Of a stretch of DNA of 7,851 bases, positions 1-5,705 are shown in pieces. The position numbers were made by a program, and so were the translations under genes. Origin of the DNA: an uncultured bacterium. GTDB taxonomy: Bacteria; Verrucomicrobiota; Verrucomicrobiia; Opitutales; Intestinicryptomonadaceae. Location: NCBI GenBank assembly GCA_905214995.1, contig CAJMOT010000107.1, positions 1 to 7,851 on the forward strand, in the 5' to 3' direction. How positions within the stretch are numbered: position 1 is the stretch's first letter; each line of letters starts with the position of its first letter. The notes beneath the pieces are model-generated. The model saw nothing but the letters and a program-made list of their open reading frames with translations, was not told where the DNA came from and searched no databases.

Positions 1-271
1 GGCGGTCGCCCGTCGTCGGCGACGAAGTCATTATAAAGAGATTGTTCGAGGCGGAATTGACGCTGCCGTCAAACACAGGGCCGTCGGGAGAACCGACATT
101 CCATACGTCGGCGTTTTGCATGTAGCGGTCCTCGGTCCATCCGGACTCGTCGAGGTTCCGGTTGTAATAGAGGTCGGTGTACTCGGTTTCCTGCGCGGAT
201 GCGGGAAGCGCGCATACAACTGCGGCAAAAACAATGCCGGGGATAGCAGAGTTGCAAATATCAAGTTTCAT
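1..271 (-). CDS. Secreted protein of unknown function, N-terminal 90 residues (runs off left edge)
   Basis: Reading leftward from the ATG at 271, the frame is open for 90 codons to the window edge, so the gene is partial at its 3' end. The product begins MKLDICNSAIPGIVFAAVV and continues to ALPASA|QETEYTDLYY. This is a typical Sec signal peptide with a basic start, a hydrophobic core and a predicted signal peptidase I site after Ala26. The visible mature part is rich in Asp, Asn, Ser, Tyr and Trp (DVWNVGSPDG, VFDGSVNSASNN), as in beta-rich surface proteins. The start is supported by the signal peptide and by a TTGACA promoter at the same distance as in the two PEP-CTERM genes upstream. It may be a third member of that surface-protein set, but no C-terminal sorting signal is visible, so this is inference. 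No Shine-Dalgarno is present. Confidence 0.8.
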   Translation of the reverse strand, partial: MKLDICNSAIPGIVFAAVVCALPASAQETEYTDLYYNRNLDESGWTEDRYMQNADVWNVGSPDGPVFDGSVNSASNNLFIMTSSPTTGDR

Positions 272-282
272 AATATTAGGAT

Positions 283-310
283 TGCTTAAAGGTTTCCACA
301 AAAATGTCAA
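283..310 (-). promoter_or_regulatory. Sigma70-like promoter of the partial secreted-protein gene
   Basis: On the minus strand TTGACA (310-305) is followed after 16 nt by TAAGCA (288-283), and the ATG starts 11 nt later. The -35 is a perfect consensus; the -10 is weak. The TTGACATTTTT block is shared with the promoter of the gene starting at 1836. The predicted transcript start lies only a few bases before the ATG. Confidence 0.55.
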
Positions 311-390
311 ACATTTACATTAAGTTGTTGTTTAAATTAGTTGCGGGCAATACTGCGCGCCGCCTAAGACCCAAATCCGCCGCTCCCCGC

Positions 391-444
391 TTTCCCCGCC
401 GCCCATGAATTTACAAAAATCCCGCATAGCAAAAGGCGGGGAAA
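391..444. repeat. 10-bp perfect inverted repeat in the spacer
   Basis: TTTCCCCGCC at 391-400 is the exact reverse complement of GGCGGGGAAA at 435-444, separated by 34 nt. It lies between the upstream terminator and the promoter of the partial gene. It could form a long-loop hairpin or serve as a split binding site; no known regulator site was recognised. Confidence 0.45.
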
Positions 445-536
445 AACGCATACGCCGCCCGCCGCTGCAATGCAACCCCAATCCGCATGGAGGCCATCCG
501 TTCGAAAAATCCGCGTTCCGCCGGTTGAAAATGCGC

Positions 537-572
537 AAAAAAAAGCGCGGGAGATTTCGCAACCTCCCGCGC
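537..572 (-). terminator. Rho-independent terminator of the first PEP-CTERM gene
   Basis: On the minus strand a perfect 9-bp GC-rich stem (GCGCGGGAG with CTCCCGCGC; plus-strand arms 564-572 and 545-553) and a 10-nt loop are followed directly by eight T residues (544-537). It lies about 137 nt beyond the stop codon at 709 and points away from that gene. Confidence 0.88.
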
Positions 573-594
573 GGAAACATGCAAACTTTTCGGC

Positions 595-614
595 GGCGGT
601 TAATGCGAACCGCC
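595..614. repeat. Small hairpin in the 3' untranslated stretch
   Basis: GGCGGTT (595-601) and AACCGCC (608-614) form a perfect 7-bp stem with a 6-nt loop. No T-run follows on either strand, so it is not a terminator by itself. It sits between the stop codon at 709 and the terminator at 537-572 and might protect the mRNA 3' end. Confidence 0.4.
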
Positions 615-708
615 CTCCGATAATGCGCGGCGGCATTCCAAACCGCAACGCCCGAATCTTTCAAATGTTCCTCGGCGCGCGGCGTCTTGAATACGCCGCC
701 TAAAATTC

Positions 709-1836
709 CTATTTTCTTCCGCGGCACGCGGCAATAAAGAGCGCGAGCGCCCCGAATGCCGCGGCGAACGCGGCGGGCTCGGGAACGACTGTGAGCGTCA
801 AGTTTTGCCCGTCCCACGCAAAGTTGTGTTCGATTCCGTAGGCGTCGAATATGTCCGCGCGCAAGTCGAAGTCCGAAAGGCCGCTATCCGCAAAGCCCTC
901 CGACCATTCGTCGACGGAGACTATTTTATATTCTCCCGCGGCTAGCCCGTCGGGATTCATCATGCCAAAATCCACCGTTATCACGTCGTCCTCATTTTTG
1001 TACGCCGTGCCCAGCGAATATGCCGGAACGTCCGACGACGGGTCGAGGCTGCCGACATTCAAGACAAGCTGCGTGTTTCCCTCGCCCTTTTCCGCATTAT
1101 TATAGGTATTTCTGATGTCGGTAGAGGCGAAGTCTACGCGGTGGACATAGAAAGTAACCGTCAAATCCAGAACATTCGGCAGCTTGAAATTAGTGGCCCT
1201 TATGCTGTCGATAAAGCCGTCATAGGCGCCCACATTCAAATTGCAACCCGCCTGCGCAGTTGGAGCGCCAAACGAGAAATCTCCGTCAATATTTATGTTC
1301 ACCTCGCCGGAAGTCGTCTTATTGATATATGTGTGGGCTATCTGATAGATTGAAAGCGACGACAAATTGAGGTTTATGACCTCCGCGGGCGCAAAATTAA
1401 TATCTATGCGGTTGTTTATTCTTATGCTCATATTTCCCGCCGTAAAGTTGTCGGTAAACACGACGGTTTGGGAATCGCCTAATATTTTGCTCCCAAAGGC
1501 GACGGAACCGTCGGGCTGGAGTTCGCCCAGGCAATAGCTGTTTATGATTACGTCGGAATCGGCCGAAACGGTTTTGGACTGGTCGGAACTCAAAGCGCCC
1601 GCCTTCCATTTGCCGCCGTCCGGAATGTCGCCCGGGATTCTGTCGTCGGCGCCCTCGGGGAAAATGTAAAAATTATAACCGTCGCCGCCTTTAAGTGTGG
1701 AAAGCCGCTTCCAGAGGCCCATATCGTTGACGTTCGCGCCGCTCGACGGCGCCAGAAAGAAAAACGTGTCCGCGGAATAGGCGGGAAACGCCGACAATGC
1801 AAATGAGAAAAATAAGATTGCGAATTTTATTTTCAT
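709..1836 (-). CDS. PEP-CTERM sorted surface protein, 375 aa (paralogue 1)
   Basis: A secreted, cell-envelope protein of unknown function. Residues 1-22 are a Sec signal peptide (MKIKFAILFF start, cleavage near AYSA|D). The C-terminus has the PEP-CTERM layout: VPEP at 351-354, a hydrophobic helix at about 355-370, then the basic tail CRGRK. In known systems this signal is recognised by an exosortase, which cuts it and releases the protein to the surface or matrix; no exosortase is encoded here. The middle is predicted beta-rich with alternating hydrophobic strands (INLNLSSLSIY, VNINIDGDFSFG). It is clearly paralogous to the 2172-3272 product: both share ADTFFF after the signal peptide, CLGELQPDGSVAF at residues 102-114, FTAGNM at 131-136, WSEGFA at 311-316 and WDGQNL near the end. 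The stop is TAG. It appears monocistronic, with its own promoter (1846-1874) and terminator (537-572). No enzyme motif was seen. Confidence 0.9.
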   Translation of the reverse strand: MKIKFAILFFSFALSAFPAYSADTFFFLAPSSGANVNDMGLWKRLSTLKGGDGYNFYIFPEGADDRIPGDIPDGGKWKAGALSSDQSKTVSADSDVIINSYCLGELQPDGSVAFGSKILGDSQTVVFTDNFTAGNMSIRINNRIDINFAPAEVINLNLSSLSIYQIAHTYINKTTSGEVNINIDGDFSFGAPTAQAGCNLNVGAYDGFIDSIRATNFKLPNVLDLTVTFYVHRVDFASTDIRNTYNNAEKGEGNTQLVLNVGSLDPSSDVPAYSLGTAYKNEDDVITVDFGMMNPDGLAAGEYKIVSVDEWSEGFADSGLSDFDLRADIFDAYGIEHNFAWDGQNLTLTVVPEPAAFAAAFGALALFIAACRGRK

Positions 1837-1845
1837 GATAATTGC

Positions 1846-1874
1846 ACGCTATGAAGTATCCTTAAAAATGTCAA
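1846..1874 (-). promoter_or_regulatory. Sigma70-like promoter of PEP-CTERM paralogue 1
   Basis: Minus strand: TTGACA (1874-1869), 17-nt spacer, TAGCGT (1851-1846), then 9 nt to the ATG at 1836. The -35 matches consensus exactly; the -10 is weak. No Shine-Dalgarno lies between the -10 and the ATG, and the predicted transcript start is within a few bases of the start codon. Confidence 0.55.
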
Positions 1875-2067
1875 GAATTAAATTAATGGGTTTATTTCGA
1901 AGGGCAAAAATCGGCGCCCTACCCCCTCCGTCATTATTTTTACGCTTCACATTCCGAAATTTTCCCCAAAGTTCGCTCGGGCAGGCGGGTGCAAATTCTC
2001 AAAAAAACAAAAACGCCGTTCCCCGTCCTTTCATTTTCCCGCTTTGCGGATGCCGCCGCCCGCGGGC

Positions 2068-2081
2068 AAATTTTAAAATTT
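2068..2081. repeat. 14-bp AT palindrome
   Basis: AAATTTTAAAATTT is a perfect palindrome embedded in otherwise GC-rich DNA between the terminator of one PEP-CTERM gene and the promoter of the next. It could be a protein-binding or DNA-bending site, but nothing ties it to a known regulator, and AT-tracts can form palindromes by chance. Confidence 0.35.
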
Positions 2082-2121
2082 TTGCGCGCCGCGCCCTTGC
2101 GAGCTTCCATAAACAAAACGC

Positions 2122-2150
2122 AAAAAAAAACGGAGGCTTTGCCGCCCCCG
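2122..2150 (-). terminator. Rho-independent terminator of PEP-CTERM paralogue 2
   Basis: On the minus strand CGGGGGC and GCCTCCG (plus-strand 2144-2150 and 2131-2137) pair over 7 bp with one G-U and a 6-nt loop. Nine T residues (2130-2122) follow immediately. The stem begins 21 nt past the stop codon at 2172. Confidence 0.85.
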
Positions 2151-2171
2151 CGCGATTGAAAAACTTTCCAA

Positions 2172-3272
2172 CTATCTTCTCTTGCGCCAAGCGGCGGCAA
2201 AGAGCGCGAGCAACCCAAAGACAGCCGCAACTTCCGCGGGCTCGGGAACCGTGACGTTCAGTATGAGATTCTGTCCGTCCCATTCAAAATTGTGCTCCAA
2301 CCCCATGGCGTCGAGCAAATCGTCGTTGATGTTGAAGTCCGCGAGCGAACCGCTTTCCGCAAACCCTTCCGACCATGCGTCGACCGACAGAATTCTGTAC
2401 TCGCCCGCGCCTATGCCGTCCGTGTCGAGATAGGAGAAATCTATATTTATGACACTGTCATCTAGCTTGGTTGTCGTGCCCAAATAGAAAAGGGCTTGCG
2501 AGGCGTCCAATTTGTTTATGTAGAAGTTCACCGCGGCGCAATTCCCATCGTCTGACGTGAAATCCGTGGTGGCGGCGTCGATTTTATTGACGTAGAAATT
2601 GAAAGTAAAAGCGGTCGACTTGTTGCCCCAAACGGCTATGGAATCCGCGTAAAAACTGTCGATAAATCCGGAAGAAGAGCCCAGGTACAAGTTGTCTCCG
2701 CCCTGCCATATGAAGCGCCCCTCGACGCGGATATGCGCCTCGCGGGCGGTGGTTTTTGTGAAATGGGCGTTTGATATGTAGTTCAGATTTATTTCCGAAA
2801 CCCTCAAAGTTACGCTGTCGGCCTCGGCGAACTGGAAATCGACATACGAATTGATGCGCGCGAACATATTGCCGGCGGTAAAATCGCTGTTGAAAATTAT
2901 GGGAGTGGGATTTTTTATGTTCGCGTCGTTGAAAGCGACAGAGCCGTCCGGCTGGAGCTCGCCCAGGCAATAGCGGTTGAAAATAATGTTGGTCTCGGAG
3001 GTTATCATCCCCGATTGGTCGGAGCTTATCGCGCCCGCGCGGTAATTGCCCTTGTCGGTATTCACCCTGTCGTCAGTTCCCTCGGGAAAGAGCTGGAATA
3101 AATAAGTGTCGCCGGAAGAATTGTAGGTGGAGAGGTTGACCCACTGGCTGCGGTCGCCCGCGACATTTGCGGCGCCGTCGGAACCGCCCATAAAGAAGAA
3201 AGTATCGGCGGCAAAAACGGAAGAGGCGGAGAAAAGGCAAAGGGGAAGTAGAGGGGAAAACTTCGTTTTCAT
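2172..3272 (-). CDS. PEP-CTERM sorted surface protein, 366 aa (paralogue 2)
   Basis: A secreted envelope protein of unknown function. Residues 1-21 are a Sec signal peptide (cleavage near VFA|ADTFFF). The C-terminus carries VPEP at 342-345, a hydrophobic helix at about 346-360 and the basic tail WRKRR: a complete PEP-CTERM exosortase signal. The mature part is beta-rich, with Asn/Asp/Ser-rich turns and no recognisable catalytic motif. Its ends align with the 709-1836 product almost without gaps: FPEG near 62-65, AISSDQS at 81-87, CLGELQPDGSVAF at 102-114, FTAGNM at 131-136, WSEGFA at 300-305, EHNF and WDGQNL at 326-336. The central region (about 145-280) has diverged strongly. This points to a tandem duplication followed by uneven divergence. 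Residues 221-255 hold two similar beta units (FNFYVNKIDA and VNFYINKLDA), a short internal repeat. The stop is TAG. Own promoter (3283-3310) and own terminator (2122-2150) imply a single-gene unit. Confidence 0.9.
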   Translation of the reverse strand: MKTKFSPLLPLCLFSASSVFAADTFFFMGGSDGAANVAGDRSQWVNLSTYNSSGDTYLFQLFPEGTDDRVNTDKGNYRAGAISSDQSGMITSETNIIFNRYCLGELQPDGSVAFNDANIKNPTPIIFNSDFTAGNMFARINSYVDFQFAEADSVTLRVSEINLNYISNAHFTKTTAREAHIRVEGRFIWQGGDNLYLGSSSGFIDSFYADSIAVWGNKSTAFTFNFYVNKIDAATTDFTSDDGNCAAVNFYINKLDASQALFYLGTTTKLDDSVINIDFSYLDTDGIGAGEYRILSVDAWSEGFAESGSLADFNINDDLLDAMGLEHNFEWDGQNLILNVTVPEPAEVAAVFGLLALFAAAWRKRR

Positions 3273-3282
3273 AGTAAATTCA

Positions 3283-3310
3283 GAACTATCTAACTAAAAT
3301 CCCAAGTCAA
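3283..3310 (-). promoter_or_regulatory. Sigma70-like promoter of PEP-CTERM paralogue 2
   Basis: Minus strand: TTGACT (3310-3305), 16-nt spacer, TAGTTC (3288-3283), then 10 nt to the ATG at 3272. The -35 differs from consensus by one base. The -35 start is 38 nt from the ATG, the same as for paralogue 1. There is no Shine-Dalgarno. Confidence 0.5.
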
Positions 3311-3771
3311 GCGATAATTTGCAACCTATCCCGCGCAGAACCCTTTTTCACCCCCCGCTCACTTTCCAATACAAATACAATATACGCCGCTTTTCCCCCA
3401 TTATCCCTACCTCCGCCCAGCCGCCTATCCGCCGGCCTCCGCCCCTTTTTTTTCAATCAAATGACGCGGCGCCCTCCGAACTGAAATAACCTCCCCGCGC
3501 CTTTATCAGACAGCATTCGGACATCGCATTGCATCTAAAGACGAAATCCGCTCCCCCTCATGCCGTATCTCACAATGCAATCATACGCCTGTTGAGGCGC
3601 TCAGAAAATGAATATTGGCAAAAACGCAATATGCAAAATCCCCGTAAAAACTTCTCATTCCGATTTGGCTCGGCATAACGCGCGCGCTCCAAACCCTCCA
3701 ATAAAAGACTTTGCGGCTGCCGCCCGCACATTTCTCCCGCGCTTCGAAAGCCCGCATTTCCATATTCGGCT

Positions 3772-3817
3772 GCCGCCGCGCACATGATGCAAACGGCGCC
3801 AATCCCCGCGCGGCGGC
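3772..3817 (-). other. Strong GC stem-loop after the lipoprotein gene, without U-tract
   Basis: GCCGCCGCGC and GCGCGGCGGC form a perfect 10-bp stem around a 26-nt loop that contains the palindrome GGCGCC. It begins 11 nt past the stop codon at 3829. No T-run follows on the minus strand, so it may be an mRNA 3'-stabilising hairpin or an atypical terminator rather than a canonical Rho-independent one. Confidence 0.55.
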
Positions 3818-3828
3818 TACAAACGGAA

Positions 3829-5547
3829 CTATTCGCCAAATTTCGGCAAGAAAGGCCTTAGTATTTCCACTTGGGAAGACATTGGCAATCCGGAATTGGC
3901 CACATTCCACGCCAATATTACCGCCTCCTCGCCGCTTTTTACCAGTCCGGCGGCGATCTCAAAGCCTTTTTTGGCAGCCTGCGGATTCGATTTCGCAACT
4001 TCCGCCGAAAGCGCGCAAAGCCTGTCGCGCGGGAAGTCCGCGGCGCGGTAGATGTTCTCCGCAACGAAGTCTATCGCCGCCGCCGCGTCGCCCGCCTTGG
4101 CGAAATTGCGCGCGACCGCTATCGCCACGGGGGAAATCTCCCGGGCGTCTTCGAGCTCGGCAATGGCGGCTCCGTTTATCTTTTCGCAGAGGCTCTTGTC
4201 GGCGGCGGCGAGATATGCGAAGTCCGCGAGAGCCGCGGCGCGGTAAAGGGGCGCATTTTCGGCACGGGGATATTTCTTTCCGTCCATACGCGCGCAAGTC
4301 GGCGAGATTTTTTCGAGAACCTCGGGATAAGACAGAGACACTTTCGACGCCGCCCGCGAGAGCGCCTTCGGGTTTTTCCCGAATGCGGCCGCGGCGATCC
4401 TCGCGTGGGAATAGTCGCAAGCCGCCGGGTCTTTTATGGTTTCGGCGATTGAAAAGGCGGCCTCGAAATATCCGCGCCGCGCGACTCCGGCGGCGAGGTC
4501 GGATAGAAAATCGTTCTTCTGCCTGCCCTCCGGCATGCGCGAGGCGAGCGCGAGCGCGTCCATGTAGTTTTCCGAATTGCCTGCGGAGCTGGCGATCTTC
4601 GCGAATGTGCCCTCAAAGAGCCTGGCTTCGGCGACTTTCCTCGCGACTTCTATGGCCTTGTTTTCCATTCCGACGTCGGCGAATAGCACGGACATGTCCG
4701 CGTATGCCTTGTCGCGTATCTGGGGGGCGTTTATTTTTGAGGCGTTCTCGAGCGCGGCATCGAGAATCTTCACAAACTCCCCGAAAGTTTCGGGAGAATC
4801 GGCTTTGGCGGAAAGCGCCTTGGCGCGCAGGGCCGGAATCGCGCTTATGTCGTAGGCGACCATCGCCGCCTGCGTCTTCGCCTCCGACATGAAGAGTTTT
4901 TTATCCGCGATTTTCTCCGCGCGCGCGGAAGGCTTCGGCTTGGAGAGCGCGAAAAGTTTTGCGGGATCGGCGTCCTCCGCGGGAGACTTTCCGTAGCGCG
5001 CCGCAAAGTCGGCGAAATCCCCGCGCTCTATCCTGCTCTTGTCAAACACGTCCGAAACGGCCTTTGCGAGCTCTTCCGAAATCCGCTTTCGAGCCTCTTC
5101 GGAAATCTTTCCGCCGTCGGCCGCAATTTGCACGAGAGCCGCGAGGGCGCATGCCTCCCCGCCTTTTAGCCCGCCGTTCACGACTACCGGCCATGCGATG
5201 CCAACCTCCGCGAGGTTCGGATTGTAAAGCAAGCCGAGCCTGGGAATGATTTTAGAGACGAGCTCGGAATAAGCGACGGGGCCGATGCGGACATTCGAAT
5301 CGGTCATAATTTTGAGCGCCACCGTCGATTCCGGATACTTTTCGACGATTTTCCCGACGGACGCCGCAGCTTCGTCGCAAAGGGCTTTTGCCGTCTTGTA
5401 GTCGGCCTCGCCGAAGGCTTTTGCGGCGCGCCCGACATTGGCGGACGCTTCGACATACTCGCGGTTAGCCCCCTTTTCGGAGGACGCCGAACACGCCGAA
5501 GCGAACGCGGCGCCCGCCGCCACAATCGCTGTAAAAATTTTCTGCAT
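3829..5547 (-). CDS. Predicted lipoprotein with TPR-like helical repeats, 572 aa
   Basis: An unrecognised family; a helical-repeat envelope lipoprotein is predicted. I chose the ATG at 5547 because it gives a clean lipoprotein signal: MQKIFTAIVAAGAAFASA followed by Cys19 (lipobox ASAC, with a less usual Ala at -3). The frame is open to an upstream ATG at 5616, but that would put a charged 23-residue extension before the signal peptide and bury the promoter. The mature protein is Ala/Lys/Glu-rich and almost all helical. Units resembling TPR/SEL1 helical pairs are visible near residues 46-74 (ADYKTAKALCDEAA), 277-320 (LFADVGMENKAIEVA), 343-385 (GVARRGYFEAAFSIAE) and 472-512 (NFAKAGDAAAAIDFVAE). 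They share an A-R/K-x-G-x4-A-x3-A pattern. Such alpha-solenoids usually bind other proteins. No catalytic motif was seen. It stands alone between its own promoter and a 3' stem-loop, so the neighbours do not reveal its role. The stop is TAG. Confidence 0.82.
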   Translation of the reverse strand: MQKIFTAIVAAGAAFASACSASSEKGANREYVEASANVGRAAKAFGEADYKTAKALCDEAAASVGKIVEKYPESTVALKIMTDSNVRIGPVAYSELVSKIIPRLGLLYNPNLAEVGIAWPVVVNGGLKGGEACALAALVQIAADGGKISEEARKRISEELAKAVSDVFDKSRIERGDFADFAARYGKSPAEDADPAKLFALSKPKPSARAEKIADKKLFMSEAKTQAAMVAYDISAIPALRAKALSAKADSPETFGEFVKILDAALENASKINAPQIRDKAYADMSVLFADVGMENKAIEVARKVAEARLFEGTFAKIASSAGNSENYMDALALASRMPEGRQKNDFLSDLAAGVARRGYFEAAFSIAETIKDPAACDYSHARIAAAAFGKNPKALSRAASKVSLSYPEVLEKISPTCARMDGKKYPRAENAPLYRAAALADFAYLAAADKSLCEKINGAAIAELEDAREISPVAIAVARNFAKAGDAAAAIDFVAENIYRAADFPRDRLCALSAEVAKSNPQAAKKGFEIAAGLVKSGEEAVILAWNVANSGLPMSSQVEILRPFLPKFGE

Positions 5548-5554
5548 ACGCGCT

Positions 5555-5582
5555 AACTTAACACCGCTTTCGCCGTTGTAAA
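5555..5582 (-). promoter_or_regulatory. Sigma70-like promoter of the lipoprotein gene
   Basis: Minus strand: TTTACA (5582-5577), 16-nt spacer, TAAGTT (5560-5555), then only 7 nt to the ATG at 5547. This spacing places the expected transcript start at or next to the A of the ATG, which supports the shorter start and suggests a leaderless mRNA. No Shine-Dalgarno is visible. Confidence 0.5.
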
Positions 5583-5643
5583 GCCTATCTTTGAAAGCCC
5601 GCAAAATACGGGGCAAAAAGGGCGCGCGAAAGAAAATTTGCGC

Positions 5644-5679
5644 AAAAAAAACCGCGCGGGCGCCAAGGGCGCCGCGCGG
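5644..5679 (-). terminator. Rho-independent terminator of the CoA-transferase gene
   Basis: On the minus strand a GC stem of 7 + 5 bp with a single bulged base and a 3-nt loop (plus-strand arms 5668-5679 and 5652-5664) is followed at once by eight T residues (5651-5644). It starts 27 nt after the stop codon at 5706 and isolates the lipoprotein gene from CoA-transferase transcription. Confidence 0.9.
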
Positions 5680-5705
5680 CGGCTCGCAATCAAAAAGCGG
5701 ATATG

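Larger units (their letters stand above)
272..708. other. Gene-free spacer between the first PEP-CTERM gene (3' side) and the partial secreted gene
   Basis: This 437-nt stretch holds no convincing gene. In transcription order it contains a roughly 136-nt 3' untranslated stretch with a small hairpin (595-614), a strong Rho-independent terminator (537-572), a 10-bp inverted repeat (391-400 with 435-444) and the promoter of the partial gene (283-310). Open frames crossing it lack a plausible start, or begin inside the neighbouring gene in another frame. Confidence 0.7.
1837..2171. other. Gene-free spacer between the two PEP-CTERM genes
   Basis: This 335-nt stretch contains the terminator of paralogue 2 (2122-2150), an AT-rich 14-bp palindrome (2068-2081), a weak 5-bp hairpin (AGGGC/GCCCT at 1901-1920) and the promoter of paralogue 1 (1846-1874). 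Open frames crossing it are of low-complexity Arg/Ala-rich composition and have no supported start, so I call no gene. Confidence 0.7.
3273..3828. other. Long gene-free spacer between the lipoprotein gene and PEP-CTERM paralogue 2
   Basis: These 556 nt contain the promoter of paralogue 2, a G-poor pyrimidine-rich tract on the plus strand (about 3340-3453) ending in eight T residues (3446-3453), a small hairpin (CGCCT-GTTG-AGGCG, 3586-3599) and a strong stem-loop just after the lipoprotein stop codon (3772-3817). The minus-strand open frames here (for example the one ending at 3570) begin inside the lipoprotein gene in another frame, are Arg/Cys-rich and show no domain, so no gene is called. 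Confidence 0.65.

Noticed and set aside
332..817. 161-codon minus-strand frame spanning the spacer
   Set aside because: Its only ATG is inside the PEP-CTERM gene in another frame, and it runs through a strong terminator. Only the coding-like part at 573-708 is kept, as a low-interest finding.
3446..3453. Eight T residues on the plus strand as a possible terminator
   Set aside because: The preceding bases are nearly all pyrimidine and cannot form a stem, and no plus-strand gene ends there.
3570..3910. Two minus-strand frames (89 and 109 codons) after the lipoprotein gene
   Set aside because: Both begin inside the lipoprotein gene in other frames, cross its stem-loop and have no signal peptide, domain or promoter.
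3711..4892. 393-codon open frame on the plus strand
   Set aside because: It is antisense to the lipoprotein gene and extremely Arg/Pro/Ser-rich, as expected of a shadow frame; no recognisable domain.
5548..5616. Upstream ATG at 5616 as start of the lipoprotein
   Set aside because: It would add 23 charged residues before an intact lipoprotein signal peptide and would place the start upstream of the TTTACA/TAAGTT promoter.
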